Program-made: the position numbers and the translations under genes
The notes under the pieces: generated by a model
Database searches by the model: none
Seen by the model: the letters and a program-made list of their open reading frames with translations, nothing else
Told to the model about the DNA's origin: nothing
Shown here: in pieces, positions 11,766 through 22,052 of the stretch
Layout: every line of letters begins with the position of its first letter
Numbering within the stretch: the stretch's first letter is position 1
Source of the DNA: Eremomyces bilateralis CBS 781.70
Lineage: Eukaryota > Ascomycota > Dothideomycetes > Eremomycetales > Eremomycetaceae
NCBI RefSeq assembly: GCF_010015585.1
Contig: NW_022985067.1
Coordinates: 1,996,940-2,060,939, forward strand
DNA length: 64,000 bases
Direction of reading: 5' to 3'

Positions 11766-12975
11766 TCAACCATCGATATCCGGTCGAGGTGTGCTAGGCA
11801 TGCTATGCTCTAGGACACTCCTCCACTCATTCTTCAGTTCTATCATCCGATTCCTGACATGAATGAGGGTGATGGCTATGGCGAGACCGTTGTATACATC
11901 CAGTGCATAGTCGTCGTAGCTGAACATGCCCACACAGCGCATATGCTGAATGTGTTCAATATGCGACATGGAATCTTCATTAGGAATATCGTACGTCAGG
12001 ATACCAAATACCTTCTCCGACACGATTACACCGTATAGCGTGGGGAGTTGTGCCGGTTCCGCTGATTGATCCATGTTCGCCCGAAAGTATTGGGCATCTC
12101 TCCAGCTGGAAGCGATGAAACGGAATTTGCGCGCAAGTTCCGACTGCAGCTTCACTGGAGCTTCCGTGCCAGGACCGGCCCAGGTGGTGAAGATCGGAAT
12201 CATAGAACCTGTCTTGGGGTTCACATTTCCATCCTTAAATGCCCAGAGAGCATAGCGATTGATAGCGTCGGTGAGAACCCGTTCGGCTGTCCGCTGTTGC
12301 ACCGACAACTCAAAGGCATCCCGGACACGAGGCCCGATGTTGATTATATCCTCCAAGGCTTTGAGAGCTAAGGAAACGGTTAGCGGAAGATTAGTCAAAC
12401 TCATGCATCAACTGACCTCTGAATTCGGATCCTGTAGCATTGCGAATATAGGCTGGTTCCGACAGTGGCTCGAAGAGAACAGAGGGAAAGCCATCGAAGT
12501 CCAACTGCCAGTCATGGGGCAAAAGCGGCTCATAGCCTCGCATACTCAGCTTCAAAAAGAGCTCCATTGCTTCATATTTCCATCCGGCCTTCAGCAACCC
12601 CTCAACCTTTTCCTCTAGCGTCCTCTTTAGATTTTTGATTGAAGGAAACCTACGGACCTCATATTTGGTAGGCTCGCTCTCATTTACCTCGTTGCTCTTG
12701 TTGAACCGGGCGTTGCGGTCCCTGTCGCGATCCACCACGCTCTCTCGATCCACCACCTCGGGGCTGCCTCTAGTGGTTGGGGACCGTGACCTCGTTCTCC
12801 AATATCGCGCATGGTCCATTGATGTGGGTGGCCGCTCAAGTCTTCTGTTTACTTGTCTCCCTTGCCGGGTTCGTGGCGATCTGGGCAGGCGTGGATGAGG
12901 AAGCGGTCTGGTGGGTTCCTCGTTGGGAGTAAAGGCGTTCCACAGCCCAATACTAAGTCTTTTTAATAGCGCCAT
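11766..12975 (-). CDS. Hypothetical protein, two exons, basic Arg-rich N-terminus
   Basis: Exons 12975-12417 and 12367-11766 are joined by a 49-nt intron (GTCAGT donor, TTAG acceptor), giving 386 residues. The first about 100 residues are rich in Arg, Pro and Ser with RDRDRN-type repeats and look disordered. From about residue 110 on the protein looks folded and mostly helical, with many aromatic residues. I recognise no family. There is no signal peptide or membrane segment. It stands tail-to-tail with acl1 and head-to-head with the ULA1 gene. The ATG is the first in frame, followed by MALLKRLS. I am confident that it is a gene but cannot assign a function. Confidence 0.7.
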
Positions 12976-13656
12976 ACGTATACCGAAGAGAGATGCGTCT
13001 TCTAGTTATATATTTAAATAATAAAAAAGAACTCTTCAGCATCCAAGTATTCAAGTACCAACAGGAGGCCGCGGTCTTGTTCCGCTCAAAAAACTTGGAG
13101 TGATAGTAGAATACCTGTACAAGTACAGGGAGGGTCCAACATGCAGACAATAAGAGAATGAAGAGGACATATTGAGACAAAGGACCAAGGACAATCGTCT
13201 TCAAACTGAATGATTGTCGAACCTTGCTCAAAGAAAGATGGCATGAAGCAGTTGAGACATTGTTGAAGGCAGGAAGACAAAGCGCGACGCGTCCGATGCT
13301 TCGGTTCCTTCCGCATTTGTCATTGGATAAAAGCCCTCCACGTGATTTGTCTTAGAGTTGTGCACGTGACTAAATGCTACCGCAATTTAACCGACCCATA
13401 TTAGCCGGAGTTTAGACGAAGGCCCCTACCGACTGGAGATGATTGGGTCATTGGGCGAACCACAGAAGCGGACTGCGGATCTTCATTCGTAACCACCCTG
13501 AATGATGTGTAGCTATTACTCAACATGGAGGTTGATGATCGTTTAGTGCTGTAGTCACACCAAGGTTCACCACTCAAGCTCACTCCAAGAACCCTCTACT
13601 TGCATGCTCAAACATGACATAAAAGGTAGTGGTGATTGCTGTTGGAGGAACTTGCC
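12976..13656. promoter_or_regulatory. Divergent promoter region of the hypothetical gene and ula1
   Basis: There is no gene here. Two CACGTG sites lie at 13339-13344 and 13363-13368, and an ACGCGT at 13288-13293. AT-rich sequence at 13000-13030 lies just before the minus-strand start. Regulatory meaning is inferred only. Confidence 0.4.
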
Positions 13657-15516
13657 ATGACTGAGACTATCCCACCTCCGCTGCAACCTCCAACCTCGAA
13701 GGAGAGGAAGTATGACCGTCAACTCCGGTTATGGGCAGCCACAGGCCAGCGAGCCCTCGAAGAGTCTCACATCCTACTTGTGAACTCCGGACCTGGGGTC
13801 GTGGGAGTGGAGACTTTAAAGAACCTGGTGCTTCCCGGTACACTCACTTCGAGGTCGGTTCCTAGTGCTTAACTCATGGTTAACTTGCCGGCTAGGAATC
13901 GGGAACTTCACGATACTGGACGATGCCCTCGTATGCGAAGCCGACCTTGGTGTCAACTTCTTCCTTGACGAAGATAGCCTTGGGAGTTCTCGAGCCGAGC
14001 AATGCTGTAGGCTGCTGCAAGAGCTCAATCCAGATGTCTCCGGTAACTTCATCGCCGAGGTCTGTCCATGCGTTCGGAATTTTATGAGCAAATGCTAAAC
14101 CAGATTCAGCCGACGACGAGGTTCCTCGATCGCCCTGACAGCCTTCAGCCTTTTACTCTCATCCTTCTAACCTCTCCCGTCGATCCTACCGTCTTCTCCC
14201 GCATTGCTGAGCATGGCTGCTCTACCCAGACCCCCGTGTTCTTCATCCATAGCTTGGGCTTTTATTCGGAGTTCTCAGTGCAGCTCCCTGCCGCGTTCCC
14301 GATAATAGACACTCATCCCGACCCGACCGCTTTAAACGACCTTCGAATCCTCAAGCCGTGGCCCGCACTGGAACAGCTGGCGCATGAATTTTGCGGTGAT
14401 CTCGATCAGTTGGACGACCACGACCACGGACACATCCCATATGTCGCTCTACTCCTCCATTTTGTCGAAAAATGGAAGGCTGCGCATGGTGGAAATCCGC
14501 CGGAGAACTATGCGGAGAAGTCGGAATATCGCAAGCTGATCTATGCAGCGCAAAGACGTGACAACCCTGAACGAGGCGAAGAGAACTATATGGAGGCATA
14601 TGAAACGGCTTTGAAGTCGTTGAATGCAGCCACCATTAGGTCTAGCGTGAGAGATGTCTTCGAAGCTCCCGAGTGCAAAAGTCTCGCTACCGATTCCGCA
14701 CCATTCTGGGTCATTGCCAATGCAGTTTCACAATTCCATTCGAAACATGGCGTATTGCCATTATCAGGATCTTTACCGGACATGAAGGCACAATCTGCGG
14801 ACTATGTCAAGCTGCAGACCGTTTACAGAGCCAAATTCCGAGAAGATGCGGCGGAGATTCTAGGCACTGTTCGTGCACTGGAGCGTTCACTACGGAAACC
14901 GAATGCCATCCCTGGGTCCAGCATTGATATTTTCTGTAAGAACGCCGCACATATCAAATTGGTACGAGGCTCAACCATTCGACCGATGAATCCCGACGGT
15001 CCATTCAAGTGGACAGACAGAGCAAAGGCTGCAGCGACATCCTTGCTTGATGAGACATCGTTGTTTCCCATTCATGTCGCTTTCGTTGCGTATGATCAGT
15101 TTGTGTCCCTGTCCGCAGCCGACGCTGGCAAGAAACGGTTCCGTGCGCCCGGGGCGGGCGATGAAACCGCGCACGACGAGACCGATATGATTGCTCTAGC
15201 AGACCAAATCCTCAGCCACGTGTTCAAGCAGGCAGGACAACTGTCATACAGCAAGGAGGATCTTGCAGCTGCCAAGGGTCGGGTATACGACACTGTGCGA
15301 GAAGTGTAAGCCACGCGAACCGTGATGCTGCTATTATGTTACTAACAAGCTGTTAGTGTTCGTGCTGGCGGTGCAGAGTTGCACAATATCGCAGCCTTGA
15401 CTGGCGGTCTTATTGCGCAAGAGGTTATTAAAGTCGTCACGGAACAATACATACCTATTGACAATACATGTATATTCGATGGCATCAGGAGCAAGACCGA
15501 GGTACATAGACTATAG
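13657..15516 (+). CDS. ula1: NEDD8-activating enzyme E1 regulatory subunit (APP-BP1/Ula1)
   Basis: This is the inactive half of the heterodimeric E1 that, with Uba3, adenylates the ubiquitin-like protein NEDD8/RubA for cullin modification. Exons 13657-13837, 13896-14059, 14110-15305 and 15357-15516 give 566 residues. The N-terminus has the ThiF/MoeB-type fold: [20 protein letters not shown] (partly shown), then a loop [19 protein letters not shown] and [18 protein letters not shown]. The end has [20 protein letters not shown] followed by a short adenylation-domain tail, as in human APP-BP1 (534 residues). As in its homologues the catalytic Cys domain is lacking. The acceptor of exon 4 falls inside the conserved VRAGGAE block. 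The ATG at 13657 is chosen because the conserved KYDRQLRLW motif lies 16 residues behind it. Confidence 0.93.
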
Positions 15517-15622
15517 ACCTGCACAGTCACCGGCTACAATGGTTCCGTTAAACACGCGAATCTGGAATCACAAAAGACAGGCCCTACGAATTATAGAGAT
15601 TTTCGGCTGATCGGCTAGTCCA

Positions 15623-17076
15623 CTACCTCTCCTTCTTGTCAGGGCTACTTTGCGCATTCGATTGCGTGCCGATGTCTCGGATCATGATGCCCAAAATCCA
15701 GATGTTGATGAAGAAAAACACCAGCGTAGCCATCCAGAGGCCAGGGACAAACGTCGACTGTCCCATAAATTCCAATTGAAACCCCTGCTGGAGCCAGATA
15801 GCCTGATATTCGTCAGTTTGCAAAGCCTCGCAAAGCACTTCAAGGTAGTTCTCGTACCTGACCTAGGATCCATAGAATTCCAGCTACGACACCCAGTCGT
15901 GTCTGCTTTAGCAGAGAAGAGCTCGGCAGGTAGAAGGGAAGGAAGTTGATATACCAGAGGAAATACTAGCTAGTCTCAGTCTGAGAGCGGACTAGAGTGG
16001 TACGAATCACATACCTGGCTTGTGCAGACCTTGTTGAAGGTCACAAATGCAAATGTTTGAGCCAACATCGTCGATGCCAGGTCGTTTGCAGTCAAGGCAA
16101 AAGGTATGGCAACTGCTGACAGCAGTATCTGGGGAACAAATGCAAGAGACTCTAGATGAAACGAGGTCGATTTTGCTGGGGAAGCATTGAGATGCAATAA
16201 TGTGTTATAAGGGGAGAAGTTATGCCTGTGGTCGATTCGGGTTAAGTGGTGTAGAAAGCTATGCTTGAGAAAAGGGAATCCATATCTGCGAAATCGGTTA
16301 GCCACTTGTAGGTCGGTGCCTCGAAGAGTAATTGGTAAAGTGCCGTACATATAAAACATGAGAACATTGCAAGACATGAATGAGACGAAACTGAAAATGG
16401 CCAGCGTTGTGCAGTCTCGATTCAGGAATCGCAATAACTGATCTTTCAGAGAGGCTTTCGAACCTCCTTTTGCCTTCCTACGAGTCCCATCCGGAGATCG
16501 AAGCCAGAGTAGAAAGGGCAGCGTGTATATAAACGGGTAAATCTTGAAATGCACCCCAAAGCCAAGCAGCAGGCCGGCTAACACGACATTTCTTTGCAAA
16601 ATTGCGTACAATAGTGCAGTAACGACGACACCCAAAAGCCCTTCTGAGCTACCTCTGGTACTGATCGTGGCAACCATGGGGTTTAGTAGCCATATGCTTG
16701 CGAATTTTAACGCTCTTGCCTGGGGCATGCGATACGTCGTTGACAAGATGACAACCATCAAATATCCCGCAAGAAGATCAGCGAGGGCGAACAAGACCTT
16801 CCCAAATGAGAACCACCCGTCCCAAGCAGTGGGTATTAATATCCATGCTAGCAACGGCGTGTATCGATACGTATCCCTAAGGTATGGGGACCGGCCCTGG
16901 TAGACGAATCGTGCAGCATCGGTGAAGACAAAGTAGTCGATATCGGTGTATTTGACGGGGGAATATGCGTCTTGCAAAAGACCATAAACAAGTAAGACTG
17001 CTCGAAGGGCTATTGCTGAACCGAAAACGGCTTTGGGAGATGCGAAGATCGCGTCAATGATAGTTGTGAATGACAT
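15623..17076 (-). CDS. gpi14: GPI mannosyltransferase I, catalytic subunit (PIG-M/Gpi14)
   Basis: This multispanning ER protein adds the first mannose, from dolichol-phosphate mannose, to the GPI precursor. Exons 17076-16015, 15965-15858 and 15802-15623 give 449 residues (human PIG-M has 423). The GT-C signature DxD is DID at residues 45-47 in VKYTDIDYFVF, on the first luminal loop. It is followed by RSPYLRDTYRYTPLLAW, a GFGVHFKIYPFIY block and about ten hydrophobic segments. The C-terminal exons encode YFLWYINFLPFYLP and the last helix FFINIWILGIMIRDIG. It is tail-to-tail with ula1, only 106 bases apart. The enzyme also needs a small partner (PIG-X/Pbn1), which is not in this window. Confidence 0.94.
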
Positions 17077-17686
17077 GGTGGATATGGAGATCGAAAGGGT
17101 TGTTCCATGCTCTTATCGTGCGAAAATTTCGATACCCATCTTTCGCTTCGTCGCATTGAGGGGATCCCAAAATTTAATGTAGCATGAGCATACAATACAA
17201 TGAAAGTCGTTGTATGCTTGTAAAGTTTGGATTTGATGGTGGAGGCGTGTAGAAGTTCATGAGGATACAGGGAATTGGCGCAAGCGTGGACAAATGTGGG
17301 CGCTACGACATCAGGATACATGGTGCAGCGGCCCTTAAAACGGAGGCTTCATTCGCACATGAATTGAAAATTAATTACACATTCACACTGTGCTTACGGA
17401 GACCGACCCCTTGACTTCTCAATTTGGGGAAAACGGCGGGTTCATTAAGCTCATGCTGCATTCAACTGTTTTAGGCCTGCCGGTTCTTGGTTTTCGGTCA
17501 CTAGAAAGAATGGAAAGGCTATTACATGTAATTCTGCAACGGCATGCGTTTAGATCAAATCGCTTAGACTACACAGTCGATCGGGAACATGATATCGTCC
17601 AGTGTAAAACCCATCTTCAATAAGACAACGCCTTAACACCGTGGGTATATCAATAGGAAGACAATTTGCCGCTCTCCATGATCCTA
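17077..17686. other. Intergenic, upstream of gpi14 and downstream of POLD4
   Basis: There is no supported gene. The part next to 17077 is the promoter and leader of gpi14. The remaining sequence shows only short random open frames. Confidence 0.5.
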
Positions 17687-18318
17687 TCACACCTCATCAA
17701 ACCTAGACATCATGAGCTCATCAACATACGATCTCTGTGCTTTGACATTCTCTGCCTCCTCCTCCTTCAGAACCACCGCGAGAATCTCTAACGATGGATT
17801 CAGGCCAAGGCGATGCGCCCTTTTCCAGCGCTTCTCTCGAGTAATCCCAATGCAGGGCTATCTATGTGGTTAGTATATGTGGGATGAGATATGAATTGAG
17901 CAATAGAGGTCTCTGGACGTACCCCGAAGTGGCTTGTTGTATCAAACTCCCGTAATATTTTCTCATTCAAGCTGAGTTCCTGCTGATGCACTCTTGGGGT
18001 CTTCCGGGCCTGTTCCTTCTCCCTCCAGTACTTCTTAATCTGCGCTTCTGATATCTTGTTTGCCTCCTCCTCTTCCGGTGTAAGCTCCTTCTTGGCTTCC
18101 GCTACAACTTGTTCGATGAGGGCATTCTCCCGAGTTGTGGGTTCCTCATTGACTGGCTCAATTCGGATCGGCGTTTCGATGCTTTTGGGCTTGACAATTG
18201 CATCCTTCCCGGGTACCGACTTTCCCGGCTTTGAGACTTTGCTTGAGCGACCATTGAATGTGAGAGTCGATTGATTGGAGGCGGTTCGGCCTGATGCTGC
18301 CCGACGCTTCGGAGGCAT
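17687..18318 (-). CDS. POLD4: DNA polymerase delta small subunit (POLD4/Cdm1 family)
   Basis: This accessory subunit stabilises polymerase delta and its contact with PCNA. Exons 18318-17923 and 17857-17687 give 188 residues, longer than human p12 (107) and near S. pombe Cdm1 (160). The first half is disordered and basic, beginning MPPKRRAASGR and carrying QSTLTFNG at 16-23, which resembles a PCNA-binding box. The conserved C-terminal block is KYWREKEQARKTPRVHQQ, LREFDTTSHFGPCIGITR and KRWKRAHRLGLNP, the family hallmark. The intron interrupts this hallmark exactly between HFG and PCIG. It is head-to-head with the DcpS gene, and an ACGCGT site lies 352 bases before the ATG. Confidence 0.9.
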
Positions 18319-18817
18319 TGCGGTGATAGAGTTGTCGGATGTGGAAATGGACTGTGTATTTCCAAGCTCCGAGGCACCGTATTCTGGGATCGTGGATCGT
18401 TCCGAGGAGAGAGACGTCGGATTTGGAAAACGATAAGGAATGCCGCAGTAACGGATGATTGTATGATTGCCCGTGAAGTCGTAAAGTTGAGTATAAGTGT
18501 AGTGACTGCTGTAAGCTTGTGAGGTGAGTTTTGGATCGTAGAGTTGAATGACGTTCTGGACTCTGTGCTCCTCTGGAAGGGAAGGTACGGCCCCGGCGGT
18601 GGTTGCCTTAGCAATGACGAAGAAGCCACGTGATTTCGTGATTTCGTGATTTCGACGCGAAACTCGCGGACGCGTTTTCTTGGCTTCACGTGACCTGCCA
18701 AATGAATTATCTGGGTCAGCTCGGATTCCACCGTTGCTTCTGTCCTCAGTATAACTTCATCTGGTTCGCCTTGACCATCACCCATTCGCGCTTTGGAATT
18801 GGTTTGTTCTGATCACA
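18319..18817. promoter_or_regulatory. Divergent promoter of POLD4 and DcpS genes
   Basis: The region holds a three-fold CGTGATTT tandem (18629-18654), CACGTG at 18627-18632, the perfect 8-base palindrome TCACGTGA at 18686-18693 and ACGCGT at 18670-18675. ACGCGT is the MluI cell-cycle box bound by MBF upstream of replication genes in yeasts, so its presence before a polymerase delta subunit is suggestive. No direct evidence is available. Confidence 0.45.
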
Positions 18818-19999
18818 ATGTCCCACACACGGTCTACACAAGAAGTGGAGGCAATGGTCCCGCGGTTCCAGCTGGAACGACTTCTCAATCAAGGTATGAC
18901 GGCTCCTACAAAGCCTGACCGGATGCAAACTCATTGTCCTAACACGCAGATCAGGCCGGGCGTCGGATATCGCTCCTAGGCAGCATTGATGGGACACCGG
19001 CACTGTTGATCGCCGAACGAGCAGCCTTCTCTACCGACCCAGTGCATTTGAAGTCTTTCTCCGAATCACTTGACCGCATCAAGAACTTGGGCGCGAATGA
19101 CATTTACAGCTGGTTTCTAGCTTCCACGACCCATAAACCTGCCAACCAAGAGGTGGAGAGCACCCAGCCTCCGGACCTGAAGCTGAATTTGATTTCCCCT
19201 TGCACCGAACAACACATCAAGAAGTACTCACAACAAGGTGTTCGCCTGGTCGCGGAAACACCGGAAATCTACCGGCGACATGTGCGGCCATACATGCAGG
19301 CGAAGCGAGAACAAGGTCGCTTGAACTGGGTGTTCAACATCATTGAAGGCCGGACCGAGCAAGAAGATGTATTCTATCGAGAGCAGGGTCTCGAAGGGTT
19401 TCTCATGCTCCCTGACCTGTAAGCACAACCATAATGATGCCTTCATGGATTGACAAATTCTCGATCATTGGGAGAGACTAACCGCCCGATGACAAGGAAT
19501 TGGGATCGAAAGACGATGAGCGGCTTGCATTTGCTGGGTCTCGTGGAGCGTCGGGATATCTGGTCGGTACGCGATCTCACCAAAGAGCACATTGAATGGC
19601 TCAAGCACATGCGACAAAAGCTGCTAGATGCAACGGTTAAGTTGTACCCGGACATTGATCAGGACCAGTTGAAATTGTACATCCACTGTATGAAGGATCC
19701 CCTGCCAAGACTTGATGCGTTGTCCATGCATTAAGGCGGTGCTAATCGCGATGACAGACCAGCCAACTTACTATCATTTTCACATACATGTTGTACACGT
19801 GGCGCTTGAGGCCGGAGCAACTCAGGCAGCCGGTAAAGCTATTGGCCTTGAGAGCATCATTTCGCAGCTCGAGTCCATGGCGACCGGTCAGGGCATCGCA
19901 GATATAAGTCTGTCCTACACCCTCGGTGAAGCGAGCGAGCTCTGGATGGACATCTTTGAACCTTTGAAATCCGGCAATGAGCCAAAGATTTCCCAATAG
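18818..19999 (+). CDS. DCS1: m7GpppX diphosphatase (scavenger decapping enzyme DcpS)
   Basis: This enzyme hydrolyses the cap dinucleotide or short capped RNAs left by 3'-5' mRNA decay, releasing m7GMP. Exons 18818-18893, 18950-19418, 19497-19687 and 19758-19999 give 325 residues (human 337). The N-terminal swapped-dimer domain runs to about residue 130. Cap-binding blocks include GRLNWVFNIIEGRTEQEDV (partly shown) and GFLMLPDLNWDR. The HIT motif is HFHIHVVHV, with the central histidine (His254) as catalytic nucleophile. Three of the four exon joins fall inside conserved blocks, and the joined sequence reads LYIHYQPTYYHFHIH across the last one. It shares a 499-base promoter with POLD4. Confidence 0.94.
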
Positions 20000-21350
20000 A
20001 GTAATGAATAGGTATTTCTCAACTCTCAAGACTTGTGCCGATAGCTATTCCGTAACCTGCTGACATTTGACAAAGTTGCCCAGCCACAGACCTGACTGTG
20101 ACATTTTGGAACAATTGAGCTTATGGCTAGCTGTCGACCATCAAATATCCTTCCTATGTCTCGTAACATGTTTGGTTTGAATCTAGTTTTCCCATCCTTC
20201 CCTGAGCTTCTTTTCGACTCCTCCCTTTGAAAGTCTGAAAATTCGGGCATGGTCGAACGCTTCACTAATGTATGCTCTCTCAAGATCTTCTTGAAAATGC
20301 GGAGGTATACCGTATTTTTTCAGTCTATTGCATTTGAAGTTATGTCTTTGGCCTTTTGGTTTCGATTCTCAAGTCTCGGTTTTGCATTTCTGGATTTTCA
20401 ATGTGCCCATACCTCATGAACCGTGCATCTCGACCCTCTCGACCCTCGCATGGATTGCCGCAGCAGAAATCCTGGAGGGTGGGAACTGGGAGATCTCCTG
20501 TCTCGATCGCTGCTCTCTTCCCGGTTTCGGTACGTCTTGTGCACGAGCCAAGTGACAGAGGCTACTCTTCCAACGAGAACTATCGATTATTGCAGATGCG
20601 GCGAAGCTCATCGGTCAAAGTCAAGGTCTGACTGGGATGGAGGGTTGGGAAATGCAGGATTGGCGGGTTCAAGTCATAATACTGCGCCAAGCCGGACGTG
20701 GCGTCCACCCTCGCACACTTCACACCAACCACGAGCCAATGTATCCAAGGTGTAACAACCCCAACTGCAGTGCGGGGACTGTTCCTCCACACCCTCAACC
20801 CCTCCTCTCAACCTTTTTGACACCCTCAGAAACACCCCCAATCCTAGTCGTCGACCAACCATGATCGTCATCAATTTCACGAAATTGTCTAATGTTCAGC
20901 CGTCTTTCCCAGGACGCGCACGAAGAGCTGAAGCACAATTATCCCGGAATGGGACAGAACTTTGAGAGACAGACCCGGCGAGTCATCCTGTTCTTTCAGG
21001 AGTCAACTAGCAGCACCGCGAGCTCCCAGGCTTTCCGCTTATCTTGCTGTGTGCTGACTGTAGCATCCCGTACCCTCCAGCTTCGTAATGGTGGTCTCGT
21101 GGCACCCCCCTTCACCCAACATCAGCGTGACCTGCCTGCTCTTGACCAGGCACGAGAAGGAATCGTTCAATCGCTACCATGTCTCTTATAACTGGACGCC
21201 CTCTTCAGTTGTCCGCGAATTGCGCTTCTCCATGATTTCCCGCCGATTTCTATTATTCTTGCTGCCTTCTCGTCCAGACGTACCGTTGAGACTATTCTGT
21301 TCACATACAGATCAATTCTCACCTTTTTTTTATGCAAATTCCGATCTGAA
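20000..21350. other. Intergenic, 1.35 kb
   Basis: Overlapping short frames occur on both strands in GC-rich sequence, but none has a recognisable domain or a consistent exon pattern. The right end (about 21190-21350) is pyrimidine-rich and looks like the leader of the next gene. Confidence 0.4.
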
Positions 21351-22052
21351 ATGTGCCTCATGTCGAAAGAAAAGCCCTCCCGATCTCGGAAGCGACCCCT
21401 CTCCCAAGAAGAGTACCTCCTCCCCAATCGCGTTGTGACCACCAAAAGGCGGGCAACCGACCACAACGTGTATGCGCGTCGCAGCACTCGACGGACCGCA
21501 CAGAACCACACATCGACTATCCCTCGGAAATATGCCGAAGCTTCGGCTTATGCGCCTCCTCCAGTCCTTCATGGCCACGGTGTGAGAAGGGCGCCGCCTC
21601 AGCCACTGGAACATCGCACGACTCGCACCCACCGAAGTCAATCCCATCAACCCGAGCCGGCTCCTAAAGTTCAAAATCCAACCCGGGAACGCGCCAACAC
21701 GCGCAAGAAGCGTACGCCATTACCAAATGGGCCCTCTACACAGAATGCGACGGACTCTTCGCACTACGCTCAAACGTACTACGCCCAACCTCGAGTACAC
21801 CATCATCAACATTACCATAGTGCAAACCACACCGGCCATGTACTGGACAACAACTTCGCTGGACGAGCCGCGGCAAATACCGTACTTGAATCCGTTCGCC
21901 GAGACGCCTTCCGCTCTTCTCATGGACGTCTGCGCCGCGTCCCTGCAGTCGATCTTGCGAACGTGCGCACACCGTTCACGTGGGACTACGCGCATTCTCA
22001 GCATCAAGCGCATTACGCTCCTTCCTATGCTCCAGTTGCTACTTGGGCTTAG
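21351..22052 (+). CDS. Hypothetical basic, low-complexity protein
   Basis: A single uninterrupted frame of 233 codons starts at ATG 21351; a second in-frame ATG follows three codons later. The protein is highly basic and apparently disordered. It begins with KPSRSRKRPLSQEEY, continues with Arg/Pro/Thr-rich sequence containing RTRTH-like and NTRKKRTPL motifs, and ends in a His/Tyr-rich part (HHHQHYHS and similar). No domain, signal peptide or membrane helix is seen. A nuclear location is plausible from the basic clusters. Length, composition and a pyrimidine-rich leader support a gene, but an unspliced chance frame cannot be excluded. Confidence 0.45.
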   Translation: MCLMSKEKPSRSRKRPLSQEEYLLPNRVVTTKRRATDHNVYARRSTRRTAQNHTSTIPRKYAEASAYAPPPVLHGHGVRRAPPQPLEHRTTRTHRSQSHQPEPAPKVQNPTRERANTRKKRTPLPNGPSTQNATDSSHYAQTYYAQPRVHHHQHYHSANHTGHVLDNNFAGRAAANTVLESVRRDAFRSSHGRLRRVPAVDLANVRTPFTWDYAHSQHQAHYAPSYAPVATWA

